Below, one piece after another: positions 23,344 through 36,200 of a stretch of 64,000 nt of DNA. Under the pieces are notes generated by a model. The model searched no databases and was not told the DNA's origin. It saw nothing but the letters and a program-made list of their open reading frames with translations. The position numbers and the translations under genes were made by a program. Position 1 is the stretch's first letter; each line of letters starts with the position of its first letter. Source of the stretch: Smittia aterrima (Eukaryota > Arthropoda > Insecta > Diptera > Chironomidae); contig CP093831.1 of the NCBI GenBank assembly GCA_033063855.1, forward strand, positions 11,408,001 to 11,472,000, read 5' to 3'.

Positions 23344-26300
23344 GTCTGAAGAAGAAAAGAATATAAATGAAGGTGATTAGTGAAATCTTGATTGTCATAG
23401 TTATCTGAAGTTGTCTAGACTAGACAATGAGCGAAAATAATTTTTAAAATTTAAAAGATTTCACAAAATTTTCCATTTTGTTGTCGGGTCAAGGGATCAC
23501 GCAAGCATCCCCTTTCAGACACAAACAACAACAAGACGCTGACCCATAAAAACAAGACTTTAAAAACTTTCCAACGTTTCTCAAAATAATTTTGATTGTG
23601 CGATTTTTAATCGCGCGACGACGTCAAAGCAATTACCCTCTTTCTTTACCCAGTTGCAATGTGAGTAATCAACACTTGTTGCCCTAACAGCCTCGAAAAC
23701 ATGCGGAGGGAAATTTCTCGTAACGACGAGTGTGAAATGGCACGTAAGTGTAGAGTTTGTTCACAATGCGCAGCTGCGACCCAAAAGAAGAACAACCTTC
23801 AAAGGAAAATTCGGGAACTTTTTCGAAATACTTTGTCCATTCGACGGCAATCAGAAAGAACTTGAACGGTCATCCAAGGTGAATAATGATAACTCATCGG
23901 TCACTGATCTTTTTCACGTTCAGCGGTCGAGCCTTCGCTTGAGAACAAAATTTCAAACGAAAGCGTTTGCCAACAAATTAATCTTCGTGTTTTTAATTGA
24001 GTTACCAGACGAGGCCTCTAAATTGCTCTCGCTTATCTCAGCAATGTTTTTCGCTCTTGACTTGCGTAATTACGCACACGACTCCGCTTTTTAAACACGC
24101 GTCTAATTGATAAGATTAAACTAGAATCATCTGGTGGGGGATTTTAACGCTCATTACTGATTAAGAAATTTCGTTGAACAATCTCTAAGCAAAAATGATC
24201 ATTTGATATTTGCTTAGCTTGTCGACGTCATCTGGAGATTTATCAAACTTCTTCATTTTCGCTAGCTTTCTAATGACTTCATTCTGTCAACGTTCCAAGA
24301 TAATCAAAGCTTCCCGTGTCTCGACGACCCAATTGTCGACTTTTATTTTTAAAACTCTCTCAAATACTTTCCCCCCTTGCTCGGTGTGTCTTGTAATAAG
24401 AAAAAAATTTCGATTGCGACCTTAGCCGCGTGTTCTGATAAAAATATAAACACATCGGACGGAGCCATAAACAGCGATTGAAGCTTTTACTTTTAAGAGA
24501 AATTCCGAGCGAGATAATTTTAGATATTTCGAATAAAGGAAACTCGGAATGATTAAACAATCACTTACAAGCATGCGAAGCGCCAAGAAACGCGGAGATA
24601 GAAAATGCTGAGCTGTGTGTCTGAGACAATTCAATGCGATGTCAGTGTCAACGCGTTTTTCCCCATTAGCTCAATTTGTTTATTCTACAAATGAGTTCGT
24701 AAAAGCTTCGAACGTTCGCATCAATCGCATGACAAATCTTCATCGATATTTAAAGACATCAATTCGCTCATGTTCCTCTTCCGTGTGACGACTCTGCGAA
24801 GTTTTACCTTCTGTTGTTGACTAAGACACGTGAGAGCAGTCGAGACGTTTCCATGGGTTTTCCTCGAATAAATGTCGCATTTAAATTATAATTCACTAAT
24901 TGGATTGGAAAATTTTCCAGTCGAGAGACCATGTCACGTGGAGAGGAGGCTTGGAAGATGCAAGGTGATCATCACCACAGCAGTTAATCAGCTGTGCATG
25001 TTTGTTCCTGTTTATTATGTAAACAAGCAATGTTTTCATTAATATTTCTCGCCTCGCTGCAGTTGTTTGTTCAAAATGCAGATTTAATTAAAGATTCCGA
25101 CATGCAGTCGCTACAAATATCGATGCAAATATTCTTGCTTATCGCATATACAAGACAATAACCAGAAAGCGAAAACAAAAGTTTAATTATCGTAGGCTTA
25201 CGTCAATTGCTTCTCGAGTTACAACTTGCTTCGTTAAGCCACTCACGATGAGTTTATGAGAACTGTTCTATCTAATTACTCCAGCAATTGCACTTATCAG
25301 AGGGCTCGAGTTTCGTGATTACTCAAGGTTCGCTTCTATAAGTCGTAAACAACTTTTTTAGACGTGGCATTGCTGACTAAGAAAGAACCTTGATTTATTT
25401 CCGAAGAAACCGGCAGTTTGACGTGAAACCGCTGAAGTGCTCTTGAAAATATAAACAGGTTGTGCAAATTCTTGAGACGTAATTCAAATTTCTTTTATCG
25501 CCACAGCAACGAAATAACACCGTGGCATGGATCTATTTCCTTCTCTCTCGATGGATTACTTATTGGAAGCGAGACTTATTAAACTCAGGTTTCTGTTTGT
25601 CTCCTTTCGTTACAGAGAATTCAAAGCGCCATTCCAGAGACGCAATATCACGTGAGAGTCAATGATTACAATAATCGATTAGTTTACTAAGAACTTTCAA
25701 AACGAATTGTTGATAAACATTGGTTAATAAATATTGGATTACGAATCCAAATAATATCAATTCCTTTCACAATTAGTTTTCGTGTAAAAATTGCCGGAGA
25801 CGAGCTGAATTGTTCTAATCATGCTCTGTGTCCACTAATTGGAGAGAACGGAAAAAGTGAATGGAATAAACAGCAGTGCAATTAATGACAAACACTCAAT
25901 TTAGATGATTTGACTACTCAAGGTCAATCAATGAATATTTTATGAGCGTCTGTTTCGTTGTCAAGCCAAACAACGCGGTAATAATTGATAAAACATTTGA
26001 ATATGGAGGCGACGTTCGTGTAGTCAAAATTGAGGGCCTCGAATGACAATCAGGCGACCACTGAGCGAGACTGACATCCAATTTGATAAGCTTTTATCAT
26101 CAAGAAAACTGCGACACAAAGAGCGTACGAATCACGAGGCTCTCGCCTGAGCTTCTTTATCGCAAAAAAAAAGAACCGAAATGCTCGATGATATTTAATA
26201 TTTCATTTAGCCAATCGATGGTGCTAATCAACAACCTTTTCTTGATACAAGTGATTGGCTTTGATCCGGATTAAACAAGATTCGCGAATAAGTGGAAACG

Positions 26301-27816
26301 CACGTCTCAGTTACCACACAAAGATCTCATGACGGAGTGGTTCAGTGACTTCAAGAAGGAGCGCAGAGGAAGAGGAAAATTAGCATAACGAGACTCGAAG
26401 ATTTATTTTAAAAATACTTAATGGGACTTTGTATTTGAAAGATCTCGACTCAAACTGGTTTGGTTGTGAAGCGAGCCCACAATGTCTTAAAGTCGATTGA
26501 TTGTTTCTTTTCTCCTGGCATTGACCGGTCTTTCTTTTCCCTCTCTTCTCGATTTTAACTAAATTGTTCGTAATGTTCTAAGTGACGACTCGCATTATGC
26601 GAAGGAATGTTTCGGATATTTTGGGAATTAGTCGACATGAGTCGAATGCAAGTTGCACAAGGCTGAGCTCACGTAATCTTTTGGAAACTAGAGCGATGAC
26701 TTTTCGAGGCTTGCTCGACTTCATTTTCGTTGCTCTCGGGCTTAGACTAACTAACAATGGAGAATGAAAATATTGAAAATTTTCTGGCCATGCGGTTGCG
26801 TTTTTCTTTTAAAAATAGCGACACCACGTCTCGTTTATTGTCAATGAAAACTGTTGTAAATGAGAGCGCTTTGAAATTACATTATATGATGACTAATCAG
26901 CCTGAGAGCTTAGAATTTTCTTCCATGTTTATTTTTCAGCAGCAAATGTCCCAAATCAGATGATGGAAGTGTGAAAAAATGTGTTTGACATTAACTTACC
27001 TTAGTTATGACAGCAAATTAAACGAAAAATGTTTCTTTTAGCTCTAAATATGAATTGATAAACTCAATAGCACTTTGTTTGATGCGAAATGTCACAACTT
27101 AAGCATTTTCATCATGAAATTTTACTTTTAATTTATCAGGAAAAAATCCATTGAATTTTTTCGTCTTTCCTTCGCGAAGATTGGAACTCAACTAAAGAGT
27201 AAAATATTTTTTCAGTGAGAGAGTTGACTGGTTCAGCACGCCACCAGATGGGGGTGCACCGAATTTTAAAGTGGCCACCAGCAGCGCTTTAGTCGATATT
27301 TTGAATTAACGGATTTTAAGTGCCTATTTTCAGATTGTTAAAACTCCGTCGTTTCAGCATAATTAAAATTTTCAACTATGTCATGGCTTTCGCTTTCATT
27401 CAAATTGAACATTAGCATTTGATTTATTGAATTTGAAGCTACTTGAAATTAGACATTTTAGAACCGTTATTTCAAAGTTGCTTTGCGCAAAACCCCCATC
27501 TGGTGGTCCAAAACATTAGCGACATGAAAATGTAGAAAACTCGCGCACTCTGTAGAATAAACTCGAACATTGTAGAAAACGCCAGCGAATCATATATTTT
27601 GCATGTTTTTTATTTGAATTGCACAAAATTGAATAATTTTCATAACATAACTCACACCGAAATAAGAAAACACTTTCTCCTTTCACGATAGAAAATATTC
27701 TCCCAGAACTAAATGATCTTTCATACTTTTTGCTAGAGGAAACCTAAAGAATTTGAAGCCCTAATGATGCTAAAAGTCCCCAAGAAATGCTCCCTAAATG
27801 TAATGTTTGTTTAAAC
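23344..27816. other. 4.5-kb intergenic region, no supported gene
   Basis: This stretch holds the upstream region of the IVNS1ABP-like gene and the 3' flank of Usp20/33. Open frames present (for example 23732-24094 +) start at non-ATG codons and have no domain or splice support. An ATGCAAAT POU octamer lies near 25113. Minus-strand AATAAA sites at 27427-27422 and 27614-27609 could terminate Usp20/33. A cluster of CCACCAG-type motifs occurs at 27241-27506. Confidence 0.4.
27241..27506. promoter_or_regulatory. CTCF-like motif cluster with 15-bp inverted repeat
   Basis: CCACCAGATGGGGGT at 27241-27255 recurs as its exact reverse complement at 27492-27506. Between them TGGCCACCAGCAGCGC (about 27272-27287) closely resembles the CTCF core TGGCCACCAGGGGGCGC. 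Two motifs therefore point right and one points left, across 266 bp beside the 3' end of Usp20/33. CTCF binding is inferred from sequence only; a short foldback element is the alternative. Confidence 0.4.
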
Positions 27817-30800
27817 TTATTTCACACGGCCAGATTTTGACTTCTTGCGGCCAGAACGATGATGATGGTGCCCGTGGCCGTTGACACGAGTCTCGGCAGT
27901 CAAATTAGTGATTTCATCATCACTCTCAGAATCGTCCACACCATTTCGTTTCGGTTTTTGGTTGGGTTTCTGTTGGAGTCCGTTTGTGGTAATTTCTTCG
28001 TCTGGAATGTATCGAATGGATCCTAAAAAAATCAATCGATTAGTTGCTATTACAGAGGAAGTCAATTAAATTTACCTTCGGCACCAAATAAACTTCCTTG
28101 CTCACGATGAATACGCTTCTCCTTAGCCGTTTCATGTGTCTTCGTAATCTTCTTTGTTTTCTTATTTCCATTTGGCTCAGCGTGCCGCTCAACATGAACA
28201 TTTCTCGTTATCGTCTTCTCTTCCTGATTTCCGTTTTCGTCAACTTCGCTGTCGCTTCCATTATCATTTGGATCTTCAAATGAAACTGTCTTTACATGTT
28301 TTAGAATCGATGTTGTCTCCTTCTCTAATGACTTGGCCTCGACTTCTGTGACCTTCGGTAACTCAACATTCATTGTTTCATCTTCCGGCTCATCGTCGTC
28401 TATCAAAAGGTTTTCTACTATGTCTACCAAGTCAGCTTCACGTTCAGACTTTGAGAACTCACTTGCTCCTCGCAGAATAATTTCTGGACCTCCGCCGTAA
28501 ATGTTGAAGAAGAATTTCCATAGTTTTAAATTTATCTGAGCATAATCCGAGCCTTGTCGTACATTTCTTATTGGAAGCGAATCAGACTGTAATGCAATTG
28601 ACATGTTGTTGATAGGTCCCGGGTCTTCAGATACTTCAGAACGGGCAAACGCTTGCCATTTTCTAAACCAACTCATGGAAATTGCAAAAAGCATTGACGA
28701 ATTGTCCTGATATTGAAACTCGTCTCGTAAGTCTGAGAAGATCCGAAGTTCGTTGTTCTGTCTACGCTCCAGGTCTTCTGCTCTTGTTTTACACGTGTCG
28801 CACTCAATTGGATGATTACATATAGGACCACCTCCGAACTTCTCGTACATGTAATCCCACAACGCTTGATTGATTGGCACAAGAAGATCCGTGACATTCG
28901 CCGCTTTATTTGGCAGCAAACTTCCATGTTGACAAAGGATAGACGAATTGTCAATTGGACCCGGTTCGGCGAAAGTGTTAAAGCGATTAATCCATTGCTT
29001 TGATACGAAGAATTTGATATCCGATGATGATGGATAAGCATGCAAGTTCGAGCTGATAATTTCTTGAGCTTGTGATCGAATGTGAGACATCTGTGGATTG
29101 CTTTTTTGGTAGAACAACACGTAAGCTTCGCAGTTTTGAACAGTTTCAGGAGACACTTGAGTCACAGTTTGGTCGTCATACTCAAACCATTTGTCAGTCG
29201 GAGCATGTTTTGCATAGCAAATGTAGTGCCCACTGCCAACAGTTCCGTGATGACATATAACTGCGCTTAGATCGTACGTGGAGACTTTCGATTTGCAATC
29301 TTTGTGTAAATATTGCCTCATGTCTAAGCCAGTTAGTGGAAAGATTACAGGACTCGATATCTTGGAGCTGTACGATAAATCATGTCGAAATCTTTTCAAA
29401 TGAACGCAAAGCATTTCTGGTAAAGCTAGAACTCTTGAAAATTTCAGGCCATTGCGTAATTTGTTGCACTTTTCGCAGCTATACATGTTATCTCCTTTTA
29501 ATTCATCAGCGCTGAAGAAGGCACCCATGCAATCGTGAAGGTTAACAGCAGGACCCCAGAAGAATGATCTAAACCAATTCCAGAACCACCAAAGCCAATT
29601 ATCGTGATTTTGGTAGACGACATCTGTGCAATTGACACCACTTGATGTTGATGGCATTGGCATAGGTGGTGGACTTGGAGGCTGATGGTGAAGAACTGCG
29701 AGATGATCTCGGCCAGGAATGGGAAGCGAAAGGTCTTGGAAAGTTTCTTCTCGTGTTGACACTCGGTCGCAGGTCAGACATTGAACAGATGAAAGCAGTT
29801 TTCCGTCAAAGACATCACTGATTATCGATCGTTGGATAACTTTCGGAGGCGAAGAAGCATTTTCTTTAGTCTGTTGATTGCCAGATTGCGAAGTGAGGCT
29901 ATTGCTAGAACCAGTTCGATTGGTCATTATGCTACTTCCAATCGTTGGAATTGATGAAGAAGATGAAGCAGCATTGATGTTATGTCTTTGGTTTGCCGTT
30001 GGGCTTGGTGAGCGTGAAATCTTTCGCATTCGTTTTGTGGTAGCTGCGACTTCATCGGACAGACTTGATTGCTCTGATACACCGCTATCGCATGTTTCAT
30101 ACTCAGCCTCTGACTGCGACGATGGCGAAGGACAAGGCGAGTCTTCTTGCACTTCATCGTCAACTTGTGGCATTAAAAACTCTGGCGGTGTAGTAATTTC
30201 CTTCAATTCCTCGTGTAGCTGATCCATGAAGCATCTTAGAAACTCTTGTGTGTCATGCTGTTGATAGCCTCGGAACATTGGATGAATCGTACTGATACCT
30301 CGTATGATTTCATCAGGCACAATATATCCACGTCGTTTATTCAACCACAGTTCTTTTATCAATCGAAGGTAACTTTTTGCTAATCCAATTTTCGATCTTG
30401 AATTATTGGTTTGTACAATGCTGCTCCCGCATTCCAAGAAATAACCGGTTAGTGGGGGAGAATTGCTGAGTGCTTGAAGCGCTGAATTCATGTAACATGT
30501 ATTCGCAATGTTCTTCAACCCCACCAGTCCATTCAATTGACCTTGATGATCGATTTCTTCTTCTTCGTAATCGCTACTGCTGAACGAGGCAGTGTCACCA
30601 GCTGAGCTCCTATCAAAGAACTCTTGATGATATTGAAAGACGCGACGACTTTCATTAGAGTCTAGCGAATTGGTTCTTGACTGGTGGAATCGATTTGTCT
30701 GATTATGGATGAAGACTTCGCATTCACACAAATAGCACCAGACCCTTTGAGAAGATAGATTCATTTGAACAGCATGACGTGTTGACTAAAACAGGAAAAG

Positions 30801-31233
30801 AAAAATCAAAGTCATTGATATTTCGAACAAAGAAATATACGCAGTCGATACTACCTCGAAATGCAATGTGCTGTGGTCATTATGCTTGTCAGAGCATCCG
30901 ATATGAAAGCATTGCTTTTGTAGGCAGATCCAGAGATTGGGTCCTGACTCTGAACAATTGTCACACAACTTGCCCTGCAATCAAAAAAATGTTTAAGCAA
31001 CATGATCTAGCATATTTTTAATTTTCTTCTTGCCGTCCGCAAGTGCAAATTGGATAAACATTTTTACGTCGTGTCTTGTTGTTGTTTCTTGTGTTTCGTG
31101 ATGCAATCATTTCATGGAATTCCATGATCAGATTGTCAAGACGATTATTGGAATTTACCTTCTTCTGGATGCATAGCTCTGATGGGTTAATCTGAACCGT
31201 TGTTTGAAGATGTGGACAACTGTTTCTAGACAT
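27817..31233 (-). CDS. Usp20-33: Ubiquitin-specific protease Usp20/33
   Basis: Four exons, 31233-31159, 30974-30855, 30785-28076 and 28022-27817 (phases 0, 0, 1), encode 1036 residues. The first three exons build the ZnF-UBP domain (CPHL, CDNCSESGPNLWICL, CFHIGCSDKHNDHST, then WCYLCECEV). The catalytic domain starts at GLKNIANTCYMNSALQAL (Cys about 162) and its His box is CHHGTVGSGHY (His about 585); a Ser-rich insertion of over 100 residues splits it, as in USP20/USP33. Two DUSP domains follow (SKQWINRFNTFAEPGPI and SMSWFRKWQAFARS, each ending YGGGP or FGGGP). The C-terminus is disordered, with GHGHHHHR and a basic end. Vertebrate homologues deubiquitinate receptors and signalling proteins; substrates here are unknown. 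Confidence 0.93.
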
Positions 31234-31679
31234 TTCGAATCATTAACATCGAATTGTCTCGAGAAAATTCACGAAAACTTTTGTTGATATTATTTTGGTT
31301 TGGAACGCGGTCTCAGCGTTTCGTCTTCAAGACTTTCTCATTTACGCTATATCGACTTTGAAGGAAAGTTTCTTAATCATAAGAGCGTACGACAAAGCCC
31401 GTTCTTTTGCAAAAGATAAACTTGCACCAAACTCAATTTTGTCACTCAATTCCAAAAGATTTTTCAAGAGTAAGTTTAGAAATTTTAAAAACATTCAAAT
31501 CATTGAATGAATCGTTAAACTTTTGTATTGCTTTTGGTTTCCTTTGAACGGTTCTAGAAAAGTCCTTTTGGATCCAAAATTAAGATCATTTACTGGAGCA
31601 CCTCGCTCTGATTTCGTTGATTTCGTTGAATTGCAGTTGTAAACAACTTTAATTAAGTATTGTTTCAAAAATAAAAGAA
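31234..31679. promoter_or_regulatory. Divergent promoter region with a possible split small frame
   Basis: 446 bp separate Usp20/33 (-) from the orphan gene (+). On the plus strand two blocks could be exons: 31317-31469 (after TCTCAG, ending before GTAAGT) and 31563-31642 (ending LRSFTGAPRSDFVDFVELQL then TAA); their phases agree, but no in-frame ATG precedes them. They may be a leader of the downstream gene, a gene with an unseen first exon, or chance. Confidence 0.3.
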
Positions 31680-32771
31680 ATGGATAATGACAATTACAAC
31701 AAACTGTTGGAAAAGGTTAAAGTACCAGAGAAGTACTATCAAAAGGTTCAAGCAATCAAATTATTGGACAAATTAAGAATTATCCACCAAAACAAGAGCT
31801 CTAAAATGTCAAGAGAGTTCAAGATACGATTCAACAACGTCGAGACGATAGAAAAGCAGCGGCGAGAATATCAATCTGTGGAACAGATTGGAAATGACAA
31901 GACTCGAGTCGCTGAATTAAAATCAGAAAAACATCTTGATACATTTTATTCGTTGAAAGGAAAGGAAGAAGACAACGAAAGTCTTAAGCAACGTCTGGAA
32001 GTTCGAGAATGGGATATTATACAAGAAATCTGTGAAAGTTTCGCTGTCATCGATAATCGCAATTTAATAAATGTCGCATCACAATCAACTGAAGCTTTAA
32101 CACAGATTCTCCCTTTAGAATTCATTGATGGAATGAATTACGAGAAGATGTCATCGGCTACTGAGGATGAGAATAAACCATTAGCAGCTGTTCCAAGCGA
32201 ATTACTCGAGCAATTCTTTCAATCATTATCGGATGAATACAAGGACATCTTGTTACAAAACAAGCCCGATTTACATCTCACTGCATCTAACGAAGGTGCC
32301 AAGACTGCAAAACAAAAGATAAGTCCTTTGGATCAATCTTTAATCTCAAGCATCGTACTTGATAAAGAACTTATCGTTGAAGAAGCTAAACGAAAGAAAA
32401 TCGAAGAAAAGGAAAATATTTTTTCACGCTTTGTTCACAAGAAACCTCGGACAATGTCATTTCTTAAATCAGAAACTCTTGATCTTTCCATGACGACTCA
32501 TTCAACGACCCTACAATCATTCGAAAAAATTGAAAAGCTTTCAGAGAAATTCAAACTCAATGATATCAAGAAAAAGTTCGAAATACCACTTCAAACTTCA
32601 ACCAACAATGAAAGCTTCAGCAGACAAGGAACAAGCAAACTTCAATTAAAACCAAAGAATGAAGATCGATTTACAGGAAGAACTAATCACGAGTTGAATC
32701 AAAGCTTCCTCTCCGGAACAAGTGTACAAACTTACCTTGACGACTTTTGCAAGAAGAATTTCATCGACTGA
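31680..32771 (+). CDS. Single-exon coiled-coil protein, unrecognised
   Basis: An uninterrupted ATG-initiated frame of 363 residues. It is hydrophilic and rich in Lys, Glu, Ser and Asn, mostly helical by composition, with heptad-like stretches near residues 5-110 (KLLEKVKVPEKYYQKVQAIK) and 225-245 (EEAKRKKIEEKENIF). No signal peptide, membrane segment or Cys pattern is present. The C-terminal part is Ser/Thr-rich and ends YLDDFCKKNFID. No family is recognised. It shares a divergent promoter with Usp20/33, and intronless structure plus proximity to a housekeeping promoter would fit a retrocopy or a rapidly evolving germline gene; that is inference only. Length and reading-frame integrity in an AT-rich genome make a real protein likely. 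Confidence 0.72.
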   Translation: MDNDNYNKLLEKVKVPEKYYQKVQAIKLLDKLRIIHQNKSSKMSREFKIRFNNVETIEKQRREYQSVEQIGNDKTRVAELKSEKHLDTFYSLKGKEEDNESLKQRLEVREWDIIQEICESFAVIDNRNLINVASQSTEALTQILPLEFIDGMNYEKMSSATEDENKPLAAVPSELLEQFFQSLSDEYKDILLQNKPDLHLTASNEGAKTAKQKISPLDQSLISSIVLDKELIVEEAKRKKIEEKENIFSRFVHKKPRTMSFLKSETLDLSMTTHSTTLQSFEKIEKLSEKFKLNDIKKKFEIPLQTSTNNESFSRQGTSKLQLKPKNEDRFTGRTNHELNQSFLSGTSVQTYLDDFCKKNFID

Positions 32772-33204
32772 TACATTCAAGATTTTAATCAAAATATTTA
32801 TTGTCTTACTTAACTTAAAAACAAATCATTAACAAATTTTCTCAGTTTCTGATACAAAATTTCAAATGAACATGAGACGATCATCTTAACATAATTTTCC
32901 TAAATAAAATAAGAAGAAGTCGAGAAATTTACATTTTAATTGCACCAAATCGTTTTTCTGTTTTAAAATTTACAGTTTTAATTAATTAATTGAAGTCTCT
33001 ATCTAATTTAAACAAAAACATTCTCAAATGCAAGAAACAGAAACTAAAAAGTTTGGCTTCAGCAACAAGTAAGGCACAAAGGAATGCGACGATCTTAAAC
33101 TAAACTTTCTTTTAACTTAAACGAAATTATAAACTTTGGAAAGACTTTGATTCTGTTGCCCCGATTTGGCGTTAAAAATTTACAAAAATAAAATCCGAAG
33201 ATCC
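32772..33204. other. Convergent 3' region between orphan gene and repo
   Basis: 433 bp of AT-rich sequence between two converging stops. It should hold the 3' UTRs of both genes; AATAAA occurs at 32903-32908 on the plus strand. No coding sequence is supported. Confidence 0.45.
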
Positions 33205-36200
33205 TCAATGCATGAATGGCATCGCAAAGCTTGACGTGACTTCCTCATTCTTAATCGACGAGCTGCCATCATCGAGTTCCATATGGCAATTTGCTGTTGT
33301 AAGTTGCGAGAGAGTGGGATTGGGTGATGATTTTAACACATGAGTGGCTGGATCTTCAACAACATGAGCAATGTGGCAATTGATAGGCGATGCAAACTTG
33401 TTTTCCTCTAAATTAGTCATGTGCAACTCATCGATGTATTTAGTCGAATCGTTGACACTGCGGTTCAAAAATCATTCATTGATGAATCACAAAACGAGAG
33501 TGGAATAACTTTACCTACCCATCGTTTCCACTTTCATCAATTGCCGTCGAATAATCGTTTTTATGATGACCACCGTCAGTTGTGTCAACGAGGATTCCGT
33601 TTGTCACTCTAGATGGACTATCATAATCATAGTGACGAACAGGCACTGAGAAGAGTTGATTGTCGTACGGCGTAGTTGCGTACTGATGAGTAAATGTACC
33701 GTAAGGACTTGACGCCGGTGAGATGATGTTGTAATGTGGATTCAAATCGTATGACTGATAGCTGTTCCAACTGTCGACGCTTCCTCCTGGCGGGGTTACA
33801 GTCGTGGGTTGTTGAAAGGTTGTGAATGATGGTGCCGGATGAATGGCTTGTCCGGTGATTTGCGTTGATGGACTGTTGTTTGTGTTTATGTAGCCAGTTT
33901 TGCGTGGCGGCTCACGCTTTCGCCATTTCGCTCGACGATTCTGTGGAAAAGTCAATTGAAGGTTGAATTAAGTAAACGTGGAGAGAACGAAATTAGATTT
34001 AATCTTACCTGGAACCAAACTTGAACTCTCGATTCACCTGAAGGAAGAAACAATTTAGAGTTAAGTTAGTACGAAAGATTGTGGGAAACGCCGGAAGTCT
34101 TAAAACAAAACCATCCACGTCTTTTTATAAAAAATAAACTTCAACAAAGATCGTTGGCCAGTTTTGCTCTAAGCTTACTTCATTTGCTCGGAGATTGGAC
34201 TCACTCAGATTAAGTTTAAGTGCCAGCTCCTCGCGGGCAAAAACATCGGGGTAGGGTGCACGCTCAAAAGCTCGTTCGAGCTCTTCAAGCTGATAAGCGG
34301 TAAATGTCGTTCTGAAATGAAATCGAATAAAGCTTTTAATTAGAAATCGTGACAACGTGTTATGTTTCGGGAATTAGAGAAAGATTGAACGCTTCGTTGA
34401 ATAAATAAGACCAATGCGATGCTGACACTGTTTCTGTTCTGTTAATTACTCCGAGAAACTGCTAGTAGTCGCAAAAAAAAGAATCTCCCCGTGAAAAAGA
34501 GAAATTTAGACGGCGGAGAAGCACAACTTGAATTTTTAATGAGATTTCCTTTTGACTTCGTGCATGTTGTGCTGAAATCGCACAGACGAAAATAAAACTT
34601 GTTGATTTTATGTTTTGAGTGAAAACAAAATTTTAATTCAGCAATTTAAATCCTTTCGGAGAATTTTCCTCCTCAAGCTGATTAAGTCTCTGCTTCTTTT
34701 TTTCCCTCAATGTATTCGCGGAAATGTTTTAATTAGAGCTCGACGAAGCTGTACACATGGGTCCAATCCTATTGAGCACTTCAGTCTTCGCTGCCAAGTT
34801 TACGGTTGAAAAAGTTATGATCCTCGTTATGAGTCTTTGGATGTCTCTACTACTAGATTTGTAGTTCGTTTAAATGGAAAGGAATCGATTTTGGAGCTTC
34901 TACTTAGGATTAAGTTTCAAGTTTTTTAATCAGATTATTGAAAGTTTTCGATGAAAAAAATTAATCTTCGAGTCTAGTAGTAGTTGCCTCATCAAAAGCT
35001 ATTCATGGGACTCTGTTTAAAATCCTTTTTAATGGCGCAGTCTTCGCAAATTAATTTCTCTCGCTTCTGCTCTGTTTGAAAGGATTTGTTTTCTTTTTTC
35101 ATTAAACTGCATCAACTCTGTTTTCTCTTGGGACTTCATTGCCTTGTCGTTTACTTTTTGTACGTAAACAGAAAAATCGTCGAGGAAAAGAGAGAAAAAT
35201 ATAATAACGAACGAATTAAAGATGTAATTTGTAAAAGTGGTCTAAATAAAATATTTGTTGGAGCATCGCATTAAATTGCTAAGTTTCCTTTGAGCGATGC
35301 GAAATCAAATCGTTTCCTGAAGTTTTCTTTTTTTAATCTCTCATGTGAGTAAAGGAGAATTCTACAACACGCAATGTTTGACGAAGCATGGAAAGCTCTC
35401 GCCTCGAAGGCTTGTGCCTTAAGTAATTTATGAGAATCGAGAGAGCGAGGAAAAACAAGAATTTTCCGAGAATCTTTTCTTCTCGAGTGGTGCTGCGGAT
35501 CAACTGAGATAGAGCTTGGCATGCAACGGAAGAAAAATGCTTCACGCCGGAAATAAGTTGAACAAACATCTCCCGCTTCGGATCATAATAAAATTACCTC
35601 GTTTTCTTCTTTTTCACACCATTCGGATCGCTTTTCTTCTTCTCGACAGGTTTTTTGCTTGGCATTGATGAAGAAGCGTCGGAAGGTGAAATGCTGTTGA
35701 CTGTCGTTGGCGGCGAACCCGATAAATTATTCAAATTCTCATCTGATTTTCGTTTAAAGTTGCTGTTCGTTCCATTGATGATGTTTTGTTGGTTTCCGTC
35801 GACCGGCTGGGGTTGCTGGAACATCATACTGTGCTCCATGTTGTGCGATGAGGAATATTCGATTATTTTCGAATTCGGGGAGTATTGGCCGTTCGTAGTG
35901 TACTCAAGTTTCTGCCCGGAGTTTGGTGAATACGATTCTACCTTTGAGTTTCCATTTATGTAATCGAGTTTTCCGTTAGGCGAGTAGGGTGTTGATTCAA
36001 TCTTCACATCGTACATCTTGTAGTGATCCATTTTTGGTGAATTCGTTGAGCCTGGAAGTATTTGGTGGACATCAGGCAGCCTTTGGTGTTGATTTAAATC
36101 CCCATTAGTATTGCCTATCATAATTGTTTGAGTATGATGTTGAAGGTAGTGATGTTGATGGTGCGGGTGATGTTGAATTGCTTTTGGTCCCAATGGACTC

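Noticed and set aside
23732..24094. 120-codon plus-strand open frame upstream of the BTB-Kelch gene
   Set aside because: It begins at a GTG codon and shows no motif; no exon signals or polyadenylation context.
28098..30222. Several open frames antisense to Usp20/33
   Set aside because: They are mirrors of a long conserved coding exon.
34848..34985. 11-bp inverted repeat CTACTACTAGA / TCTAGTAGTAG in repo intron 1
   Set aside because: Short arms with a spacer over 100 bp; expected by chance in a 64-kb window.
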